64,000 nt of DNA, taken from Hydrogenophaga sp. BPS33. Its GTDB lineage: Bacteria > Pseudomonadota > Gammaproteobacteria > Burkholderiales > Burkholderiaceae_C. This document shows, one piece after another, positions 1 through 10,640 of this stretch. The notes under the pieces were generated by a model, which did not search any database, was not told the DNA's origin, and was given only the letters and a program-made list of their open reading frames with translations. Numbering within the stretch: position 1 is the stretch's first letter; each line of letters opens with the position of its first letter. The position numbers and the translations under genes are program-made. The stretch spans positions 3,844,001 through 3,908,000 of the forward strand of contig NZ_CP044549.1 of assembly GCF_009859475.1 (NCBI RefSeq), read 5' to 3'.

Positions 1-1724
1 TCGCCCAGGACACGAGCGACAACGGTGCCACGGCGGTCAAGGCCCAGGTGGTGCGCAACAGCTTCGACTGGGGCCAGGACGCGCCACCCGCGCACCGTCC
101 GGAAGACACCGTGTTCTACGAACTGCACGTGCGCGGCTTCACGCACGGCATGCCAGGCGTGCCGCCCGAACTGCAAGGCACCTACGCGGGGTTGGGCAGC
201 CCTGCCGCCATCGCGCACCTGCAGTCCCTGGGTGTGACCAGCGTGGAGTTGCTCCCTGTACAGGCCTTCATCGACGACATGCACCTGCTGGAAAAGGGCC
301 TGTCCAACCACTGGGGCTACAACACCGTGGCGTTCTTCGCGCCCGAGCCACGCTACGGCACTGCCGACCCGGTGGACGAATTCAAGATCATGGTGAAGTC
401 GCTGCACGCGGCGGGCATCGAGGTGATCCTCGACGTGGTCTACAACCACACCGGCGAAGGCAACCACCTGGGTCCGACGCTGTCGTTCAAGGGTCTGGAC
501 AACGCCGCTTACTACCGGCTCGCCGAGGAGCCGCGCTTCTACACCGACTTCACCGGCACGGGCAACACGCTCGACACCAGCAGTCCGCCCGCGTTGCAGT
601 TGGTGCTCGACAGCCTGCGCTATTGGGTCACCGAGATGCACGTGGACGGCTTTCGCTTCGATCTGGCCAGTGCGCTGGGCCGCGATGCGTCGGGCGCCTT
701 CACGCACCGGTCTCCCTTCTTCGGCGCGATCGCGCAGGACCCGGTGCTGCGCAAGGTCAAGCTCATTGCCGAACCCTGGGACCTCGGCCCCGAGGGCTAC
801 CAGGTGGGCGGTTTCCCGCAGGGTTGGCAGGAGTGGAACGGGCGCTACCGCGATGCCGTGCGCGATTACTGGCGCAATGCTGACGGCAGCCTGGGCGCGT
901 TCGCCGCGGCGTTGTGCGGCGGCGCCGACATGCTCGCACCGCGGCGGCGCGCGCCTTGGAGCAGTGTGAACCTGGTCACCGTGCACGACGGCTTCACGCT
1001 CCACGATCTGGTGAGCTACAACGACAAGCACAACGAGGCCAACGGCGAAGACAACCAGGACGGCGAATCGCACAACCGCAGCTGGAACTGCGGCCTGGAA
1101 GGCCCGGCCGACGGCAACCTCGAAGTGAGCACCTTGCGCCAGCGGCAGATGCGCAATTTCCTCACCACCCTCTTCTGCTCGCACGGCGTGCCGTTGCTGC
1201 TGGCCGGTGACGAATTCGCGCGCACCCAGGGCGGCAACAACAACGGCTACTGCCAGGACAACGCCATCAGCTGGGTCGACTGGGCGTTGGCCGAGCGCCA
1301 CGACGAACAGCTCGCCTTCACACGCGCGCTCGCGGCGCTGCGGCGCGAACTCGGCGTGCTGCGCCTGCGTGCGTGGCCGCACGGCGCCGAGGACGACCTG
1401 CCGTGCCCCAGCGTGCAATGGCACAGCGTGTGGGGCCTGCCCATGACGCCGGAGGAATGGGACGACCCCCAGGCGCGTTGCGTGGCCGCCTGGATCGAAA
1501 GCGGCGTCGAAGCGCAGGCCGTCCTGCTGCTGTTCAACGCCACACCGCAAGACGCCGTTTTCACCCTGCCTGCCGACGAATCCGCCCGCGACTGGACCGT
1601 GCGCGTGGACACGCGCCACGCCACCGTGGCCACCCAGGGCGACGCCGTGGCCAGCGGCGGGCAGATCACCCTGGTGCCGCATTCGATGGCCGTTCTCACC
1701 ACGGCCGCCCGGGACGCGACATGA
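1..1724 (+). CDS. glgX: Glycogen debranching enzyme GlgX, 5'-truncated by the window edge
   Basis: This GH13 enzyme hydrolyses alpha-1,6 branches of phosphorylase-limited glycogen in the cytoplasm. The frame is open from base 3 with no stop, so the N-terminal part lies outside the window and about 573 residues are visible. The four GH13 regions are present: DVVYNH near base 430, the nucleophile Asp in RFDLA (codon at 660), the acid/base Glu in AEPWD (771) and the transition-state Asp in VHDGF (987). The SYNDKHNEANGEDN and GDEFARTQ segments are typical of GlgX rather than of other debranchers. Its stop overlaps the treZ start as ATGA, so it is part of the glycogen/trehalose operon. Released maltooligosaccharides would feed TreY and MalQ. 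Identification is firm; only the 5' end is unknown. Confidence 0.93.
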   Translation, partial: AQDTSDNGATAVKAQVVRNSFDWGQDAPPAHRPEDTVFYELHVRGFTHGMPGVPPELQGTYAGLGSPAAIAHLQSLGVTSVELLPVQAFIDDMHLLEKGLSNHWGYNTVAFFAPEPRYGTADPVDEFKIMVKSLHAAGIEVILDVVYNHTGEGNHLGPTLSFKGLDNAAYYRLAEEPRFYTDFTGTGNTLDTSSPPALQLVLDSLRYWVTEMHVDGFRFDLASALGRDASGAFTHRSPFFGAIAQDPVLRKVKLIAEPWDLGPEGYQVGGFPQGWQEWNGRYRDAVRDYWRNADGSLGAFAAALCGGADMLAPRRRAPWSSVNLVTVHDGFTLHDLVSYNDKHNEANGEDNQDGESHNRSWNCGLEGPADGNLEVSTLRQRQMRNFLTTLFCSHGVPLLLAGDEFARTQGGNNNGYCQDNAISWVDWALAERHDEQLAFTRALAALRRELGVLRLRAWPHGAEDDLPCPSVQWHSVWGLPMTPEEWDDPQARCVAAWIESGVEAQAVLLLFNATPQDAVFTLPADESARDWTVRVDTRHATVATQGDAVASGGQITLVPHSMAVLTTAARDAT

Positions 1725-3526
1725 AACACCAGCACACCATGCCCTTTGGCGCCACGCTGCGCCCAGAAGGCGGCGCTGAGTTCCGGTTGTGGGCGCCCGA
1801 CGCCCAGGAGCCGGTGCTGGTCTACCGCAACGCCCACGACAACCTCTGCCGCGTGACGGCCCGCTGCGAAGGGGATGGGCTGTGGCACTGCAGCGTGAAC
1901 GACGCCGATGCGCACACGCTCTACGAATGGGAAGTGAACGGTGGGCAGCGCGTGCCCGATCCGGCCTCGCGCCACAACCCGCACGGCCCCATGGGTCCCA
2001 GCCGCGTCACCGATCCCCTCGCGTTCGAATGGGACGCAGGCTGGCGAGGTCGGCCATGGTGCGACGCCGTGATATACGAAATGCACGTCGGCACGTTCAC
2101 CGCACAAGGCACGTTCGCGGCCGCTGCGCAACGCCTGGCGCAACTGTCCGACCTGGGCGTGACCGCCATCGAACTCATGCCTGTGGCGGCCTTCCCCGGG
2201 CAGTTCGGCTGGGGCTACGACGGCGTGCTGCCCTATGCGCCGCACAGCGCCTATGGCGCCCCGGACGAACTCAAGGCCTTTGTGCAGTCCGCTCACCGAC
2301 TGGGCTTGATGGTGTTCCTCGACGTGGTCTACAACCACTTCGGACCGCAGGGAAACTTCCTAGACCGGTACGCGCCGCAGTTCTTCTCGGACACGCACAA
2401 GAGCCCGTGGGGTGCGGCGCTGAACTTCGATGGCGCGGGCAGCCACAGCGTGCGCGACTTTTTCATCCACAACGCGCTGTACTGGATCCAAGAGTTCCGC
2501 TTCGATGGCCTGCGGCTGGATGCGGTGCATGCCATCGAAGACCGCAGCGCGCCCGATGTAATCGACGAGCTCTCGCAGCGCGTGCGCGAAACCACGGCTG
2601 GCCGACACGTGCATCTCATTCTGGAAAACGAGAAGAACGAGCGCCGACGCCTGGCCGCCACACCCCAGCCAGGCCACTTCGACGCCCAATGGAACGACGA
2701 CTTCCACCACGCCCTGCACGTGCTGCTCACCGGTGAACGCCAGGGCTACTACGGCGACTACGCGCACGCCCCGCTCGACCTGCTCGCGCGCGCGCTCACG
2801 CACGGCTTCGTGTTCAAGGAAACGACGCGCCTCGAAGGCGGCCGCCGTGCCTCCTGCAGCCCGGCCCCCGCGCAGCCGCTGGGCGCCATGGTGAACTTCG
2901 TGAACAACCACGATCAGGTCGGCAACCGCGCCTTCGGCGAGCGGCTGGACCAGCTCGCACCGCCCGGTGCCATCGAACTCGCCCTGCTGCTTGCTCTGTT
3001 GACACCCGCCACGCCCATGCTCTTCCAGGGCGATGAGCGGGCGGCCGACACGCCCTTTCTTTACTTCGCCAATTGGGACGGCGAATTGCGCGAGGCGGTG
3101 CGTGCCGGACGGCGGCGCGAATTCGGGCACGAGGAAACGCCCGGCCACCCGCTGCCCGACCCGTGCAGCGAAGCCACGTTCCAGGCCAGCGCCCTGCCCT
3201 GGTCGCAAGCCCGCGGCGAGGCGCGGCAAGCCCTGGTGCGTGCCGCACTCGCGGTGCGCCGCGAATGGATCGCGCCGCGCCAGGCCGCGCTGAACCACGG
3301 CGCGCACGCCGCGCGCAGGGTCGGTGCAACCGGACTGCATGTGCGCTGGCACTACACCACCGGGCCCGCGTTGCTGCTCGACATCAACCTCGGCGACGAG
3401 CCGGTGGAGGGCACCGTGCTCGAACCCTCCGGCCGCCTGCAAACCGTGTTCGCGCACAACCGCCCGGATGCCCACGGGTCATGGCCTGCCTGGTCGGCGC
3501 GATGGCGCGTGTGGGAGCCGACATGA
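1721..3526 (+). CDS. treZ: Malto-oligosyltrehalose trehalohydrolase TreZ
   Basis: This 601-residue cytoplasmic GH13 enzyme cleaves the alpha-1,4 bond next to the terminal trehalosyl unit made by TreY and releases free trehalose. The N-terminus carries a CBM48/E-set-like domain (FRLWAP motif, about residues 20-100), followed by the TIM barrel. Catalytic residues are visible as Asp267 in LRLDAVHA, Glu302 in LILENEKN and Asp398 in NNHDQVGN, the spacing expected for TreZ. The ATG is chosen because it overlaps the glgX stop as ATGA; the frame stays open far upstream but that stretch lies inside glgX. It overlaps the next gene by 4 bases in the same way, which suggests translational coupling. Confidence 0.95.
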   Translation: MKHQHTMPFGATLRPEGGAEFRLWAPDAQEPVLVYRNAHDNLCRVTARCEGDGLWHCSVNDADAHTLYEWEVNGGQRVPDPASRHNPHGPMGPSRVTDPLAFEWDAGWRGRPWCDAVIYEMHVGTFTAQGTFAAAAQRLAQLSDLGVTAIELMPVAAFPGQFGWGYDGVLPYAPHSAYGAPDELKAFVQSAHRLGLMVFLDVVYNHFGPQGNFLDRYAPQFFSDTHKSPWGAALNFDGAGSHSVRDFFIHNALYWIQEFRFDGLRLDAVHAIEDRSAPDVIDELSQRVRETTAGRHVHLILENEKNERRRLAATPQPGHFDAQWNDDFHHALHVLLTGERQGYYGDYAHAPLDLLARALTHGFVFKETTRLEGGRRASCSPAPAQPLGAMVNFVNNHDQVGNRAFGERLDQLAPPGAIELALLLALLTPATPMLFQGDERAADTPFLYFANWDGELREAVRAGRRREFGHEETPGHPLPDPCSEATFQASALPWSQARGEARQALVRAALAVRREWIAPRQAALNHGAHAARRVGATGLHVRWHYTTGPALLLDINLGDEPVEGTVLEPSGRLQTVFAHNRPDAHGSWPAWSARWRVWEPT

Positions 3527-6500
3527 GCGAAGAAGAACTGCAGGCGCGCGCGGCGGCGGCCGGTATCGCGCTGCACTACACCAGCTTCTGGGGCGAGCAC
3601 CAGCAGGTACCGCCTGCGGTGCTTCGCAAGCTGCTCAACGCCATGGGCGACCCGGGTGCGCCGGTGCCGCCGCCGCCCGTGCTGCTGCGGCAGGGCGAGG
3701 CTGCGCGATGGGCGGCCGAAGACGGCCCCTGGCAACTGCGCGAGGCCCGCAGTGGCGACGTGGTGTGCGCCGGGACCTCGCCGTACGTGGACTGCCCCGA
3801 CTCGCTGGTACCGGGCTGCTACCGCCTGTGCACGGCGTCGAGCACGTCGCTGGTCATCGTTGCGCCGGCCACCTGCTGGATGCCCCCCGAATGGCACGAA
3901 GGCCAGCGCTGGTGGGGCCTGAGCGCGCAGCTCTACGCGTTGCGCTCCCTGCGCAACTGGGGCATCGGCGATTTCACCGATCTGCGTGACTTGGTGGACA
4001 TTGCCGCGGCGCAAGGCGCGGCCTTCGTCGGCGTGAGCCCGTTGCACGCTCTGTTCGCGCACCAGCCCGAAGCCGCCACGCCTTACAGCCCCTGCAGCCG
4101 CCTGGCGCTCAACCCCTTGTTCATCGACGTCGAGGCGGTGCCCGAGTTCGAGACTTGCGACTCCGCCCGGACCCTGGTGACGAGCACGGGCTTCCAACGC
4201 CAGCTGCATGCCCTGCGCGACGCGCGCGAAGTGCGGTACGCGGACGTAGCGGCCACCAAGCACGAAGTCTTGCGCCTGCTGTGGTCGCACTTTCGCGCGC
4301 AGGGCGCAGGCACCGACCGGCGGCAACGTTTCTTGCGTTTCCAGCACGGGCACGCCGACACACTGGGCCGCCACGCGCTGTGGGAAGTGATCCAGTTGCG
4401 CCTGCACGCATCGGACCCCACGGTTTGGGGCTGGCCCGCCTGGCCGCTGGAGCTGCAGGACCACGAGGGCCTCGCGGTGCGCAATTTCGAATGCGAACAC
4501 GCCGACGAGGTGGACTTCCGCTTCTGGCTTCAGTGGCTGGCCCACGAGCAACTGGCGCAAACCCAGCAACACGCCCGCGAGCGCATGCCCGTGGGCCTGT
4601 ACGGCGACCTCGCCGTCGGCGCCAACGAGGGCGGTTCGGAAACCTGGGTGATGCGCGGCCTGTATGCCCGGGGGGCGCACGTGGGCGCGCCGCCCGATCC
4701 GCTGAACCGGCTGGGACAGGATTGGGGCCTGCCGCCCATGAGTCCCACAGCCCTGGCCGCCGCGCACTTCGAGCCCTTCATCGCGCTGCTCGGTGCCGCG
4801 ATGCGCCACGCAGGTGCACTGCGCATGGACCACGTCATGGCCCTCATGCGCCTGTTCTGGAACACCTCGGAGGGCGGCAGCTATGTCCGCTACCCGCTCG
4901 ACACCTTGCTGGCCATTGTGGCGGTGGAGAGCCACCGCCACCGCTGCGCCGTGATCGGCGAGGACCTGGGCAATGTGCCGCCCGAGATGCGCGAAGCCAT
5001 GGCGCGCTGCGCGATGCTGTCGTACCGGCCGCTGTGGTTCGAACGCGCACCCGACGAAGCATTTCGCCGGCCGGCCGATTGGCCACCCCAGGCGCTCGCC
5101 GTGGTGAGCACGCACGACCTACCCACCCTGGCGGGCTTCTGGCGTGGCGCGGACGTCGCCACGCAACACCGCCTGCAACTGCTGCCCGACGCGGCGGCGC
5201 ACGAACGCCTGCTGGGTGAGCGCGCGCAGGACCGGGCGCGGCTGTGGCGCGCGCTCGAGCAGGAAGGCCTGCTGCCCGAGGGGGCCGCGCCGCCACCGCC
5301 GCACGAGCAACCCGGCCCGGCGCTGATCGCCGCGGTGCACGCCTACCTCGCGCGCACGCCGTGCTGGCTGGCCGCCGTACAGCTCGAAGACGTGACCGGC
5401 CAGGTGGCGCAGGTGAACGTACCCGGCACCAGCGAAGCGCAGCACCCCAACTGGCGCCACCGCGTGGAGGTCGCGCTGGAAGCGCTGAGCACCCTGCCCG
5501 CCTGGACCGCGGTGTGCGCGGCCATGCGACGCGAACGCGATCTGGCGCTGCCTGGTCTGGAAACCGCCGACATCCCGCTGGCCACGTACCGCATGCAGTT
5601 CCACGCCGGCCACACTTTCGCCCAGGCGCGCGCTGCCGTGCCCTACCTCGCCGCGTTGGGCGTGAGCCATCTCTACGGCTCGCCTTACCTGATGGCGCGC
5701 CCCGGCAGCACGCACGGTTACGACGCGGTCGACCCCACGCGGCTCAATCCCGAGATTGGCGACGACGATGCCCACGCGGCGCTTTGCGCCGAACTGGACG
5801 CGCACGGCATGGGCCAGGTGCTCGACGTCGTGCCCAACCACATGGCTGTGCTGGAAGCCCGCAACCCATGGTGGGAGGATGTACTCGAACACGGCGAGGC
5901 CTCGCCGCACGCACCCACCTTCGACATCGAGTGGCACCCGGCCGCTCCCGAGATGCAAGGACGCCTGCTGCTGCCCATCCTGGGCAACCACTACGGCCGC
6001 GTGCTCGCAGCCGGTGAATTGCAGCTGCGTTTCGACGTCGAAACCGGGCGCTTCGCCGTGCACCATTGGGATCACCGCGCACCGATCGACCCGCGCGACG
6101 TGCCCGCCGTGCTGGCCGCCGCCCCCCCGCCCACCGCCCAGGAAGCCGAGATGGCCGAGGTGCACGCGCTGCTCGGAGCGTTCGGTGAGCTGGTGCCGCG
6201 CCACACGGCGGATGCGCAGGCGCGCCGCGTGCGTTGGCGCGAGGCGCGCGCCTTGCAGCAACGTTTTGCGGCGCTCGTGCACTCCAACGGTGACTTGCGC
6301 GCCTGGATCGACGATGCGCTGCGCGCCCTCAACGGCACGCCGGGCGACGCCGCGAGCTTCGATGCGCTGGACGCACTGCTGCGCCGCCAGGCCTACCGGC
6401 TGGCGCACTGGCGCACCGCCAACGACGACATCAACTACCGGCGCTTCTTCGATATCAACGCCCTGGCCGCCTTGCGCATGGAAGACGCCAGCGTGTTCGA

Positions 6501-8427
6501 GGCCACGCACCAGCGCGTGCTGGGCTGGCTGCGCGACCGCAAGGTCAGCGGCCTGCGCGTGGACCACCCCGACGGCCTGAGCCGGCCGCACGCCTACTTC
6601 CGCCTGCTGCAGCAGCGCTACGCCGCCATGGCGCGCGCCGCGCAGCGTGAGCCGCGCGCGCTCTACCTTGTGGTGGAGAAGATCCTGGCCGACCACGAGC
6701 CGATGCCCGAGGCATGGCCGGTGCACGGCGGCACGGGCTACCGTTTCAGCAGCCTGGTCAATGGCTTGTTCGTCGACCCGGCGGGTGAGAGCGCTTTCGA
6801 CGACGCCTATGAGAGCTTCACCGGCGACACCACCTCGTTCGAAGACACGGTGCACGCCTGCAAGAAGCTGGTGATCGATTCGGCCTTCGGCGCGGAGCTG
6901 AACTGGCTCACCGAAACGCTGCACCGCATCACGCGCGCCGAGCGCCGCATGAGCGACTTCACGCGCCAACGCCTGCGCAGCGCCCTGGCCGAGGTGGCGG
7001 CGGCCTTTCCGGTGTACCGCACCTACGTCAGTGCGGACACGCCCGGCCCGAGCGAGACCGACCGCCAGCACGTGGCCTGGGCCTTGTCGCGCGCGCGCCA
7101 GCGGCTGGAGCGCACCGAGGCCGATCTGCTCGACAGCCTGGGACCCATCCTGCTCGGCGAGGCCGGGCCTGCACAGGCCCTGCGGGAACGTTTCGTCGAA
7201 CGCTGGCAGCAGTTCACCGCCCCCGTGATGGCCAAGGCGGTGGAAGACACGGCCTTCTACCGCTATGTGCGACTCGCCTCGCTAAACGACGTGGGCGCCG
7301 AACCGCGCCGCTTCGGCGTGTCGGTGGCCGCGTTTCACAACGCCAACGTGCAGCGCGCGCGCCACCGGCCGCATTGGCTGCTGGCCACCTCCACCCACGA
7401 CAGCAAACGCTCGGAGGACGTGCGGGCGCGCCTGAATGTGCTCTCGGAGATCCCGGCGCAGTGGGCCGAGACCGTCAGCGAACTCGATCGCCTGGGCGAG
7501 CGTTTCCAGTCGGAAGTCGACGGTGTCGCGGCCCCGTCCACACAGGACCGCTGGACGTTGTTCCAGGCGCTGGTGGGCATCTGGCCGGCCCATGGCGCCA
7601 CGCAAGCCGAGCGCGGCGAACTCCGGCAGCGCCTGCAGCAAACCATGCAGAAAGCCATGCGCGAGGCCAAGCGTGAGTCGCACTGGCTGAGCCCGAACGA
7701 AGCCTACGAGCAGGCGATGGAACGCTACATCGAGAGCGCGCTGTCGTTCGAGAGCTTCGTGCAGCGGCTGGAAGCCTGCGTGCGCGGGATCGCACCCACC
7801 GGCTTTCGCAACAGCCTGGCCCAGCTTGCATTGAAGATGACCGTGCCCGGCGTGCCCGACATCTACCAAGGCTGCGAGCAGTGGAATTTCAGCCTGGTGG
7901 ACCCGGACAACCGCCGCCCCGTGGACTTCCCCGAACTCGCCGCCGCGTTGCAACGCCACCAGCCGCTGTACGCCCACGGTGCATGGCCGAGCGAGGCGCT
8001 CTGGCGCGCCTTGCTGCCGGCCTGCCCCGGCGCGGAACTCAAACAGATGGTCACCTGGCGTCTGTTGCAGTTGCGCCGTGCGCACGCCGGCCTGTTCCGC
8101 GATGGCGCCTACCTGCCACTGGCCGTTGCAGGCACAGCGGGCGAACACCTGCTGGCGTTTGCCCGCCTGCACGAAGGACGCGCGGTGGTCGTGCTGGTCG
8201 CGCGTCTGCTGCACGGACTGGCGCAGCGGGGCTGGGGCGACACCCTCGTTCACATCGCGGCAGCGCACCCCACGCTGGACAGGACCGAACACTGGCAGAA
8301 CACGATGACCGGAGAAGTCCTGGCCGACGACGGCCGCGGGCTGCGTGCGCAGGACGTGCTCGGCGACGTTGGCGCGCAAGGCCACCGCCTGCCGTTCGCG
8401 GTGCTGGTGCGGCAGGAGGCAGCATGA
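3523..8427 (+). CDS. malQ-treY: MalQ-TreY fusion: 4-alpha-glucanotransferase / malto-oligosyltrehalose synthase
   Basis: One uninterrupted frame of 1634 residues encodes two enzymes. Residues 1 to about 680 are a GH77 amylomaltase with nucleophile Asp436 (RMDHV), acid/base Glu480 (IGEDLG) and Asp532 (STHDLPT). Residues from about 684 to the end are TreY, starting at the usual N-terminal motif TYRMQFH, with DVVPNH, nucleophile Asp1014 (LRVDHPDG), Glu1052 (VVEKIL) and Asp1293 ([10 protein letters not shown]). MalQ disproportionates short maltooligosaccharides into longer ones; TreY isomerises their reducing end to a trehalosyl unit that TreZ cuts off. In many bacteria these are separate adjacent genes. 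No stop or plausible internal start was noticed at the junction, so this looks like a true fusion. The start overlaps treZ (ATGA). Confidence 0.93.
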   Translation: MSEEELQARAAAAGIALHYTSFWGEHQQVPPAVLRKLLNAMGDPGAPVPPPPVLLRQGEAARWAAEDGPWQLREARSGDVVCAGTSPYVDCPDSLVPGCYRLCTASSTSLVIVAPATCWMPPEWHEGQRWWGLSAQLYALRSLRNWGIGDFTDLRDLVDIAAAQGAAFVGVSPLHALFAHQPEAATPYSPCSRLALNPLFIDVEAVPEFETCDSARTLVTSTGFQRQLHALRDAREVRYADVAATKHEVLRLLWSHFRAQGAGTDRRQRFLRFQHGHADTLGRHALWEVIQLRLHASDPTVWGWPAWPLELQDHEGLAVRNFECEHADEVDFRFWLQWLAHEQLAQTQQHARERMPVGLYGDLAVGANEGGSETWVMRGLYARGAHVGAPPDPLNRLGQDWGLPPMSPTALAAAHFEPFIALLGAAMRHAGALRMDHVMALMRLFWNTSEGGSYVRYPLDTLLAIVAVESHRHRCAVIGEDLGNVPPEMREAMARCAMLSYRPLWFERAPDEAFRRPADWPPQALAVVSTHDLPTLAGFWRGADVATQHRLQLLPDAAAHERLLGERAQDRARLWRALEQEGLLPEGAAPPPPHEQPGPALIAAVHAYLARTPCWLAAVQLEDVTGQVAQVNVPGTSEAQHPNWRHRVEVALEALSTLPAWTAVCAAMRRERDLALPGLETADIPLATYRMQFHAGHTFAQARAAVPYLAALGVSHLYGSPYLMARPGSTHGYDAVDPTRLNPEIGDDDAHAALCAELDAHGMGQVLDVVPNHMAVLEARNPWWEDVLEHGEASPHAPTFDIEWHPAAPEMQGRLLLPILGNHYGRVLAAGELQLRFDVETGRFAVHHWDHRAPIDPRDVPAVLAAAPPPTAQEAEMAEVHALLGAFGELVPRHTADAQARRVRWREARALQQRFAALVHSNGDLRAWIDDALRALNGTPGDAASFDALDALLRRQAYRLAHWRTANDDINYRRFFDINALAALRMEDASVFEATHQRVLGWLRDRKVSGLRVDHPDGLSRPHAYFRLLQQRYAAMARAAQREPRALYLVVEKILADHEPMPEAWPVHGGTGYRFSSLVNGLFVDPAGESAFDDAYESFTGDTTSFEDTVHACKKLVIDSAFGAELNWLTETLHRITRAERRMSDFTRQRLRSALAEVAAAFPVYRTYVSADTPGPSETDRQHVAWALSRARQRLERTEADLLDSLGPILLGEAGPAQALRERFVERWQQFTAPVMAKAVEDTAFYRYVRLASLNDVGAEPRRFGVSVAAFHNANVQRARHRPHWLLATSTHDSKRSEDVRARLNVLSEIPAQWAETVSELDRLGERFQSEVDGVAAPSTQDRWTLFQALVGIWPAHGATQAERGELRQRLQQTMQKAMREAKRESHWLSPNEAYEQAMERYIESALSFESFVQRLEACVRGIAPTGFRNSLAQLALKMTVPGVPDIYQGCEQWNFSLVDPDNRRPVDFPELAAALQRHQPLYAHGAWPSEALWRALLPACPGAELKQMVTWRLLQLRRAHAGLFRDGAYLPLAVAGTAGEHLLAFARLHEGRAVVVLVARLLHGLAQRGWGDTLVHIAAAHPTLDRTEHWQNTMTGEVLADDGRGLRAQDVLGDVGAQGHRLPFAVLVRQEAA

Positions 8428-9869
8428 ACATCCTCTTCGTCACTCCCGAATGCGCGCCGCTGGTGAAGACGGGCGGCCTGGGCGACGTGAGCGCCGCCCT
8501 GCCGCGCGCGCTGGCGGCGCTGGGGCACGACGTGCGCGTGCTCATGCCGGCTTACGGCCACATGCAGGCCCGGGGCGAACTCACCGGCCACTTCGTGCTG
8601 CCGGCCTTCGGCCCCTGGCCCGCCGCGCAACTGCTCCAACTCGAACGCCCCGGCACGGCGCCGATGTGGTTGTTGTCCTGTCCCGAGCTGTATGCGCGCG
8701 GCGGCAGCCCTTACGGCGAAGCCGCAGGACCAGACCATGCCGACAACGCCCGGCGCTTCGGCATGCTCAGCCGCGTCGCCGCATGGATGGGCACGGCCGC
8801 CACGCCCTGCGGCTGGCAGGCCGACATCGTGCATGGCAACGACTGGCCTTGTGGTCTCGCGCCGCTGTTCCTGCGCCATGCGCGCGTAGGTGCCACGACG
8901 CCGGTGGCCCGCAGCATCATGACCGTGCACAACCTGGCGTTCCAAGGACTGTTTCCCATGGACGCCTGCGACTCGCTCGGCATTCCCGCGCAAGACCGCG
9001 GCATCGACGGCGTGGAGTTCTGGGGACAGGCGTCCATGCTCAAGGCCGGCTTGCAGTTCGCCGACGCCATCACCACCGTCAGCCCGACGTACGCGCACGA
9101 AATCCAGCAGGCCGACAACGGCTTTGGACTGGACGGCGTGCTGCTCAGCCGCCGCCAAGACCTGCACGGCATCCTGAACGGCATCGACACGCAGGTGTGG
9201 AACCCGGCCACCGACAAGCTCATTGCCGCTCGCTACAGCGCGGCCGACCTCTCGGGCAAGGCGGCCAACAAGACCGCGCTGCAAGCCCACTGCGAGCTGC
9301 AGCCCACGCGCAACCGCATGCTCTTCGGCCTGGTGGGCCGCCTCACTGACCAAAAGGGCGTAGACCTGGTGGCGCGGGCGGCGCCCGCCATCGTGCAGGG
9401 TAGCGGCCAGCTGGTCGTGCTCGGCGCGGGCGATACCGCGCTGCAGGATGCCCTGCGGGACGCTGCGGCTGCCCACCCGGGTCAGGTGAGCGTGACCCTC
9501 GGCTTCGACGAAACCCTGGCCCACCAGATCGAGGCCGGCGCCGATGCCTTCCTCATGCCCTCGCGCTTCGAGCCCTGCGGCCTGAACCAGATGTACAGCC
9601 AGGCCTACGGCACACCGCCCATCGTCGCGCCCGTCGGCGGTTTGCGGGACTCGGTGACCGACGCGGCCGATGGCGGTGGTGGCTTCGTGATGGCGTCGCA
9701 CGATCAGGCAGCGTTCGGCGATGCGATCGTCCGTGCGACCAACGCCTGGCGCGACACCGGCACCTGGCGCGCGGTGCAACGCGCCGGCATGGCGCGCGAG
9801 TTCGCTTGGGACGCGCCAGCGCGGCGCTACGCATCGCTCTACGAAAACCTGCTCAACGCCGCGCCTTGA
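8424..9869 (+). CDS. glgA: Glycogen synthase GlgA
   Basis: This 481-residue GT5 glycosyltransferase transfers glucose from ADP-glucose to the non-reducing end of an alpha-1,4-glucan. The N-terminal lobe begins almost at once with the ADP-glucose loop KTGGLGD (Lys15), the GT-B signature of bacterial glycogen synthases. The C-terminal lobe has GRLTDQKG and the catalytic-region motif PSRFEPCGLNQ. A strong ribosome binding site (GGAGG) precedes the ATG, which overlaps the previous stop as ATGA, so it is the last gene of the operon. Its presence after glgX, treZ and malQ-treY places glucan synthesis and conversion to trehalose under one transcription unit. Length matches the family. Confidence 0.95.
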   Translation: MNILFVTPECAPLVKTGGLGDVSAALPRALAALGHDVRVLMPAYGHMQARGELTGHFVLPAFGPWPAAQLLQLERPGTAPMWLLSCPELYARGGSPYGEAAGPDHADNARRFGMLSRVAAWMGTAATPCGWQADIVHGNDWPCGLAPLFLRHARVGATTPVARSIMTVHNLAFQGLFPMDACDSLGIPAQDRGIDGVEFWGQASMLKAGLQFADAITTVSPTYAHEIQQADNGFGLDGVLLSRRQDLHGILNGIDTQVWNPATDKLIAARYSAADLSGKAANKTALQAHCELQPTRNRMLFGLVGRLTDQKGVDLVARAAPAIVQGSGQLVVLGAGDTALQDALRDAAAAHPGQVSVTLGFDETLAHQIEAGADAFLMPSRFEPCGLNQMYSQAYGTPPIVAPVGGLRDSVTDAADGGGGFVMASHDQAAFGDAIVRATNAWRDTGTWRAVQRAGMAREFAWDAPARRYASLYENLLNAAP

Positions 9870-9873
9870 CCCC

Positions 9874-10092
9874 TCAGCGCGCGCTGGTCTTGCTCATGTG
9901 CCAGGCCACCAGCGCATTGGCATGGCCGTGGCCCATGCCGTGTTCCGTCTTCAGCAGGCTCACCAGCTCCATGTGCTTCATCGGGCCGGCCTTCTGAAGC
10001 ACCTGCATCCAATGGTCGATCGGCTGGCCGTATTTCTTTTCGATGGACGGGAAATAGGACGCGGGGCCTTTGACGGGAGGTTGGGTAGGCAT
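9874..10092 (-). CDS. Small DUF4287-domain protein
   Basis: A 72-residue soluble protein converging on glgA with only four bases between the stops. It contains the DUF4287 pattern: FPSIEKKYGQPIDHW followed by KHMELVSLLKTEHGMGHGHANALV. The family is widespread as a short stand-alone protein or as the N-terminal part of DUF5655-type proteins; its biochemical role is not established. The conserved GHGHAN segment is intact. No signal peptide or membrane segment is visible. Family assignment is good; function is unknown. Confidence 0.8.
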   Translation of the reverse strand: MPTQPPVKGPASYFPSIEKKYGQPIDHWMQVLQKAGPMKHMELVSLLKTEHGMGHGHANALVAWHMSKTSAR

Positions 10093-10156
10093 CAGGACAC
10101 GCTTTCGGTAGTCGTCATAGGAAAATGCAGATGGGTGCCAACATGCCGCCGCTGCC

Positions 10157-10600
10157 CTACTCCTGCGGTGGCAGTTGAATCCCCTTCAACAACTGCTTCA
10201 TCGAATCGTCCACCTCATGCGAGGTCGGCCGCGCCGGCCGTCCGCTCTCCAGCAACTGCGCGACCAGCTCCAACAACGCATCCACGTCGAAAGGCTTGAC
10301 CAGAAGGGCGTCGTAGTCGCTGAAGCTCTGGCGCACCACCTCTTCGCTCGTCCCGCTCATGAAGATGAACGGAATCTGCGCCAGCGCCGGGTCGCTACGC
10401 ACGATCTGACCGAGTTCGCCGCCGTTCATGGTGGGCATCATGAAGTCGGACAGAATGAGCGCCGGCGCCTCGCCTTTCAGCAACTCGACGGCGACCTTGC
10501 CGTTGGACGCGTTGGCCACACGGTAGCCGGCCGTCTCCAGCAACAGCCGCATGACCTCCGCGTTGCCGTATTCGTCTTCGACGACCAAGACCAGTTTCAC
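10157..10600 (-). CDS. Single-domain response regulator (receiver)
   Basis: A 147-residue receiver protein with no output domain. Key residues are visible: acidic pair Glu8-Asp9 (VVEDE), phosphoacceptor Asp52 (LILSDFMMP), Ser82 (FMSGT) and Lys102 (VKPFD). The first acidic position is Glu rather than Asp, a common variant. About 25 residues follow the receiver fold and show no recognisable domain. The start is GTG. It lies 40 bases downstream of the KaiC-like gene on the same strand, so the two are probably co-transcribed and the receiver may act through that ATPase, as inferred from pairing alone. No histidine kinase gene is nearby. Confidence 0.88.
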   Translation of the reverse strand: MKLVLVVEDEYGNAEVMRLLLETAGYRVANASNGKVAVELLKGEAPALILSDFMMPTMNGGELGQIVRSDPALAQIPFIFMSGTSEEVVRQSFSDYDALLVKPFDVDALLELVAQLLESGRPARPTSHEVDDSMKQLLKGIQLPPQE

Positions 10601-10640
10601 CGTGGTGGTCCCGCTTGCATGGCGTTGTGTGGTGTTGCGT

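Noticed and set aside
5119..7071. A 650-codon minus-strand open frame inside malQ-treY
   Set aside because: Lies wholly within a gene with intact catalytic motifs; no start signal or recognisable domain.
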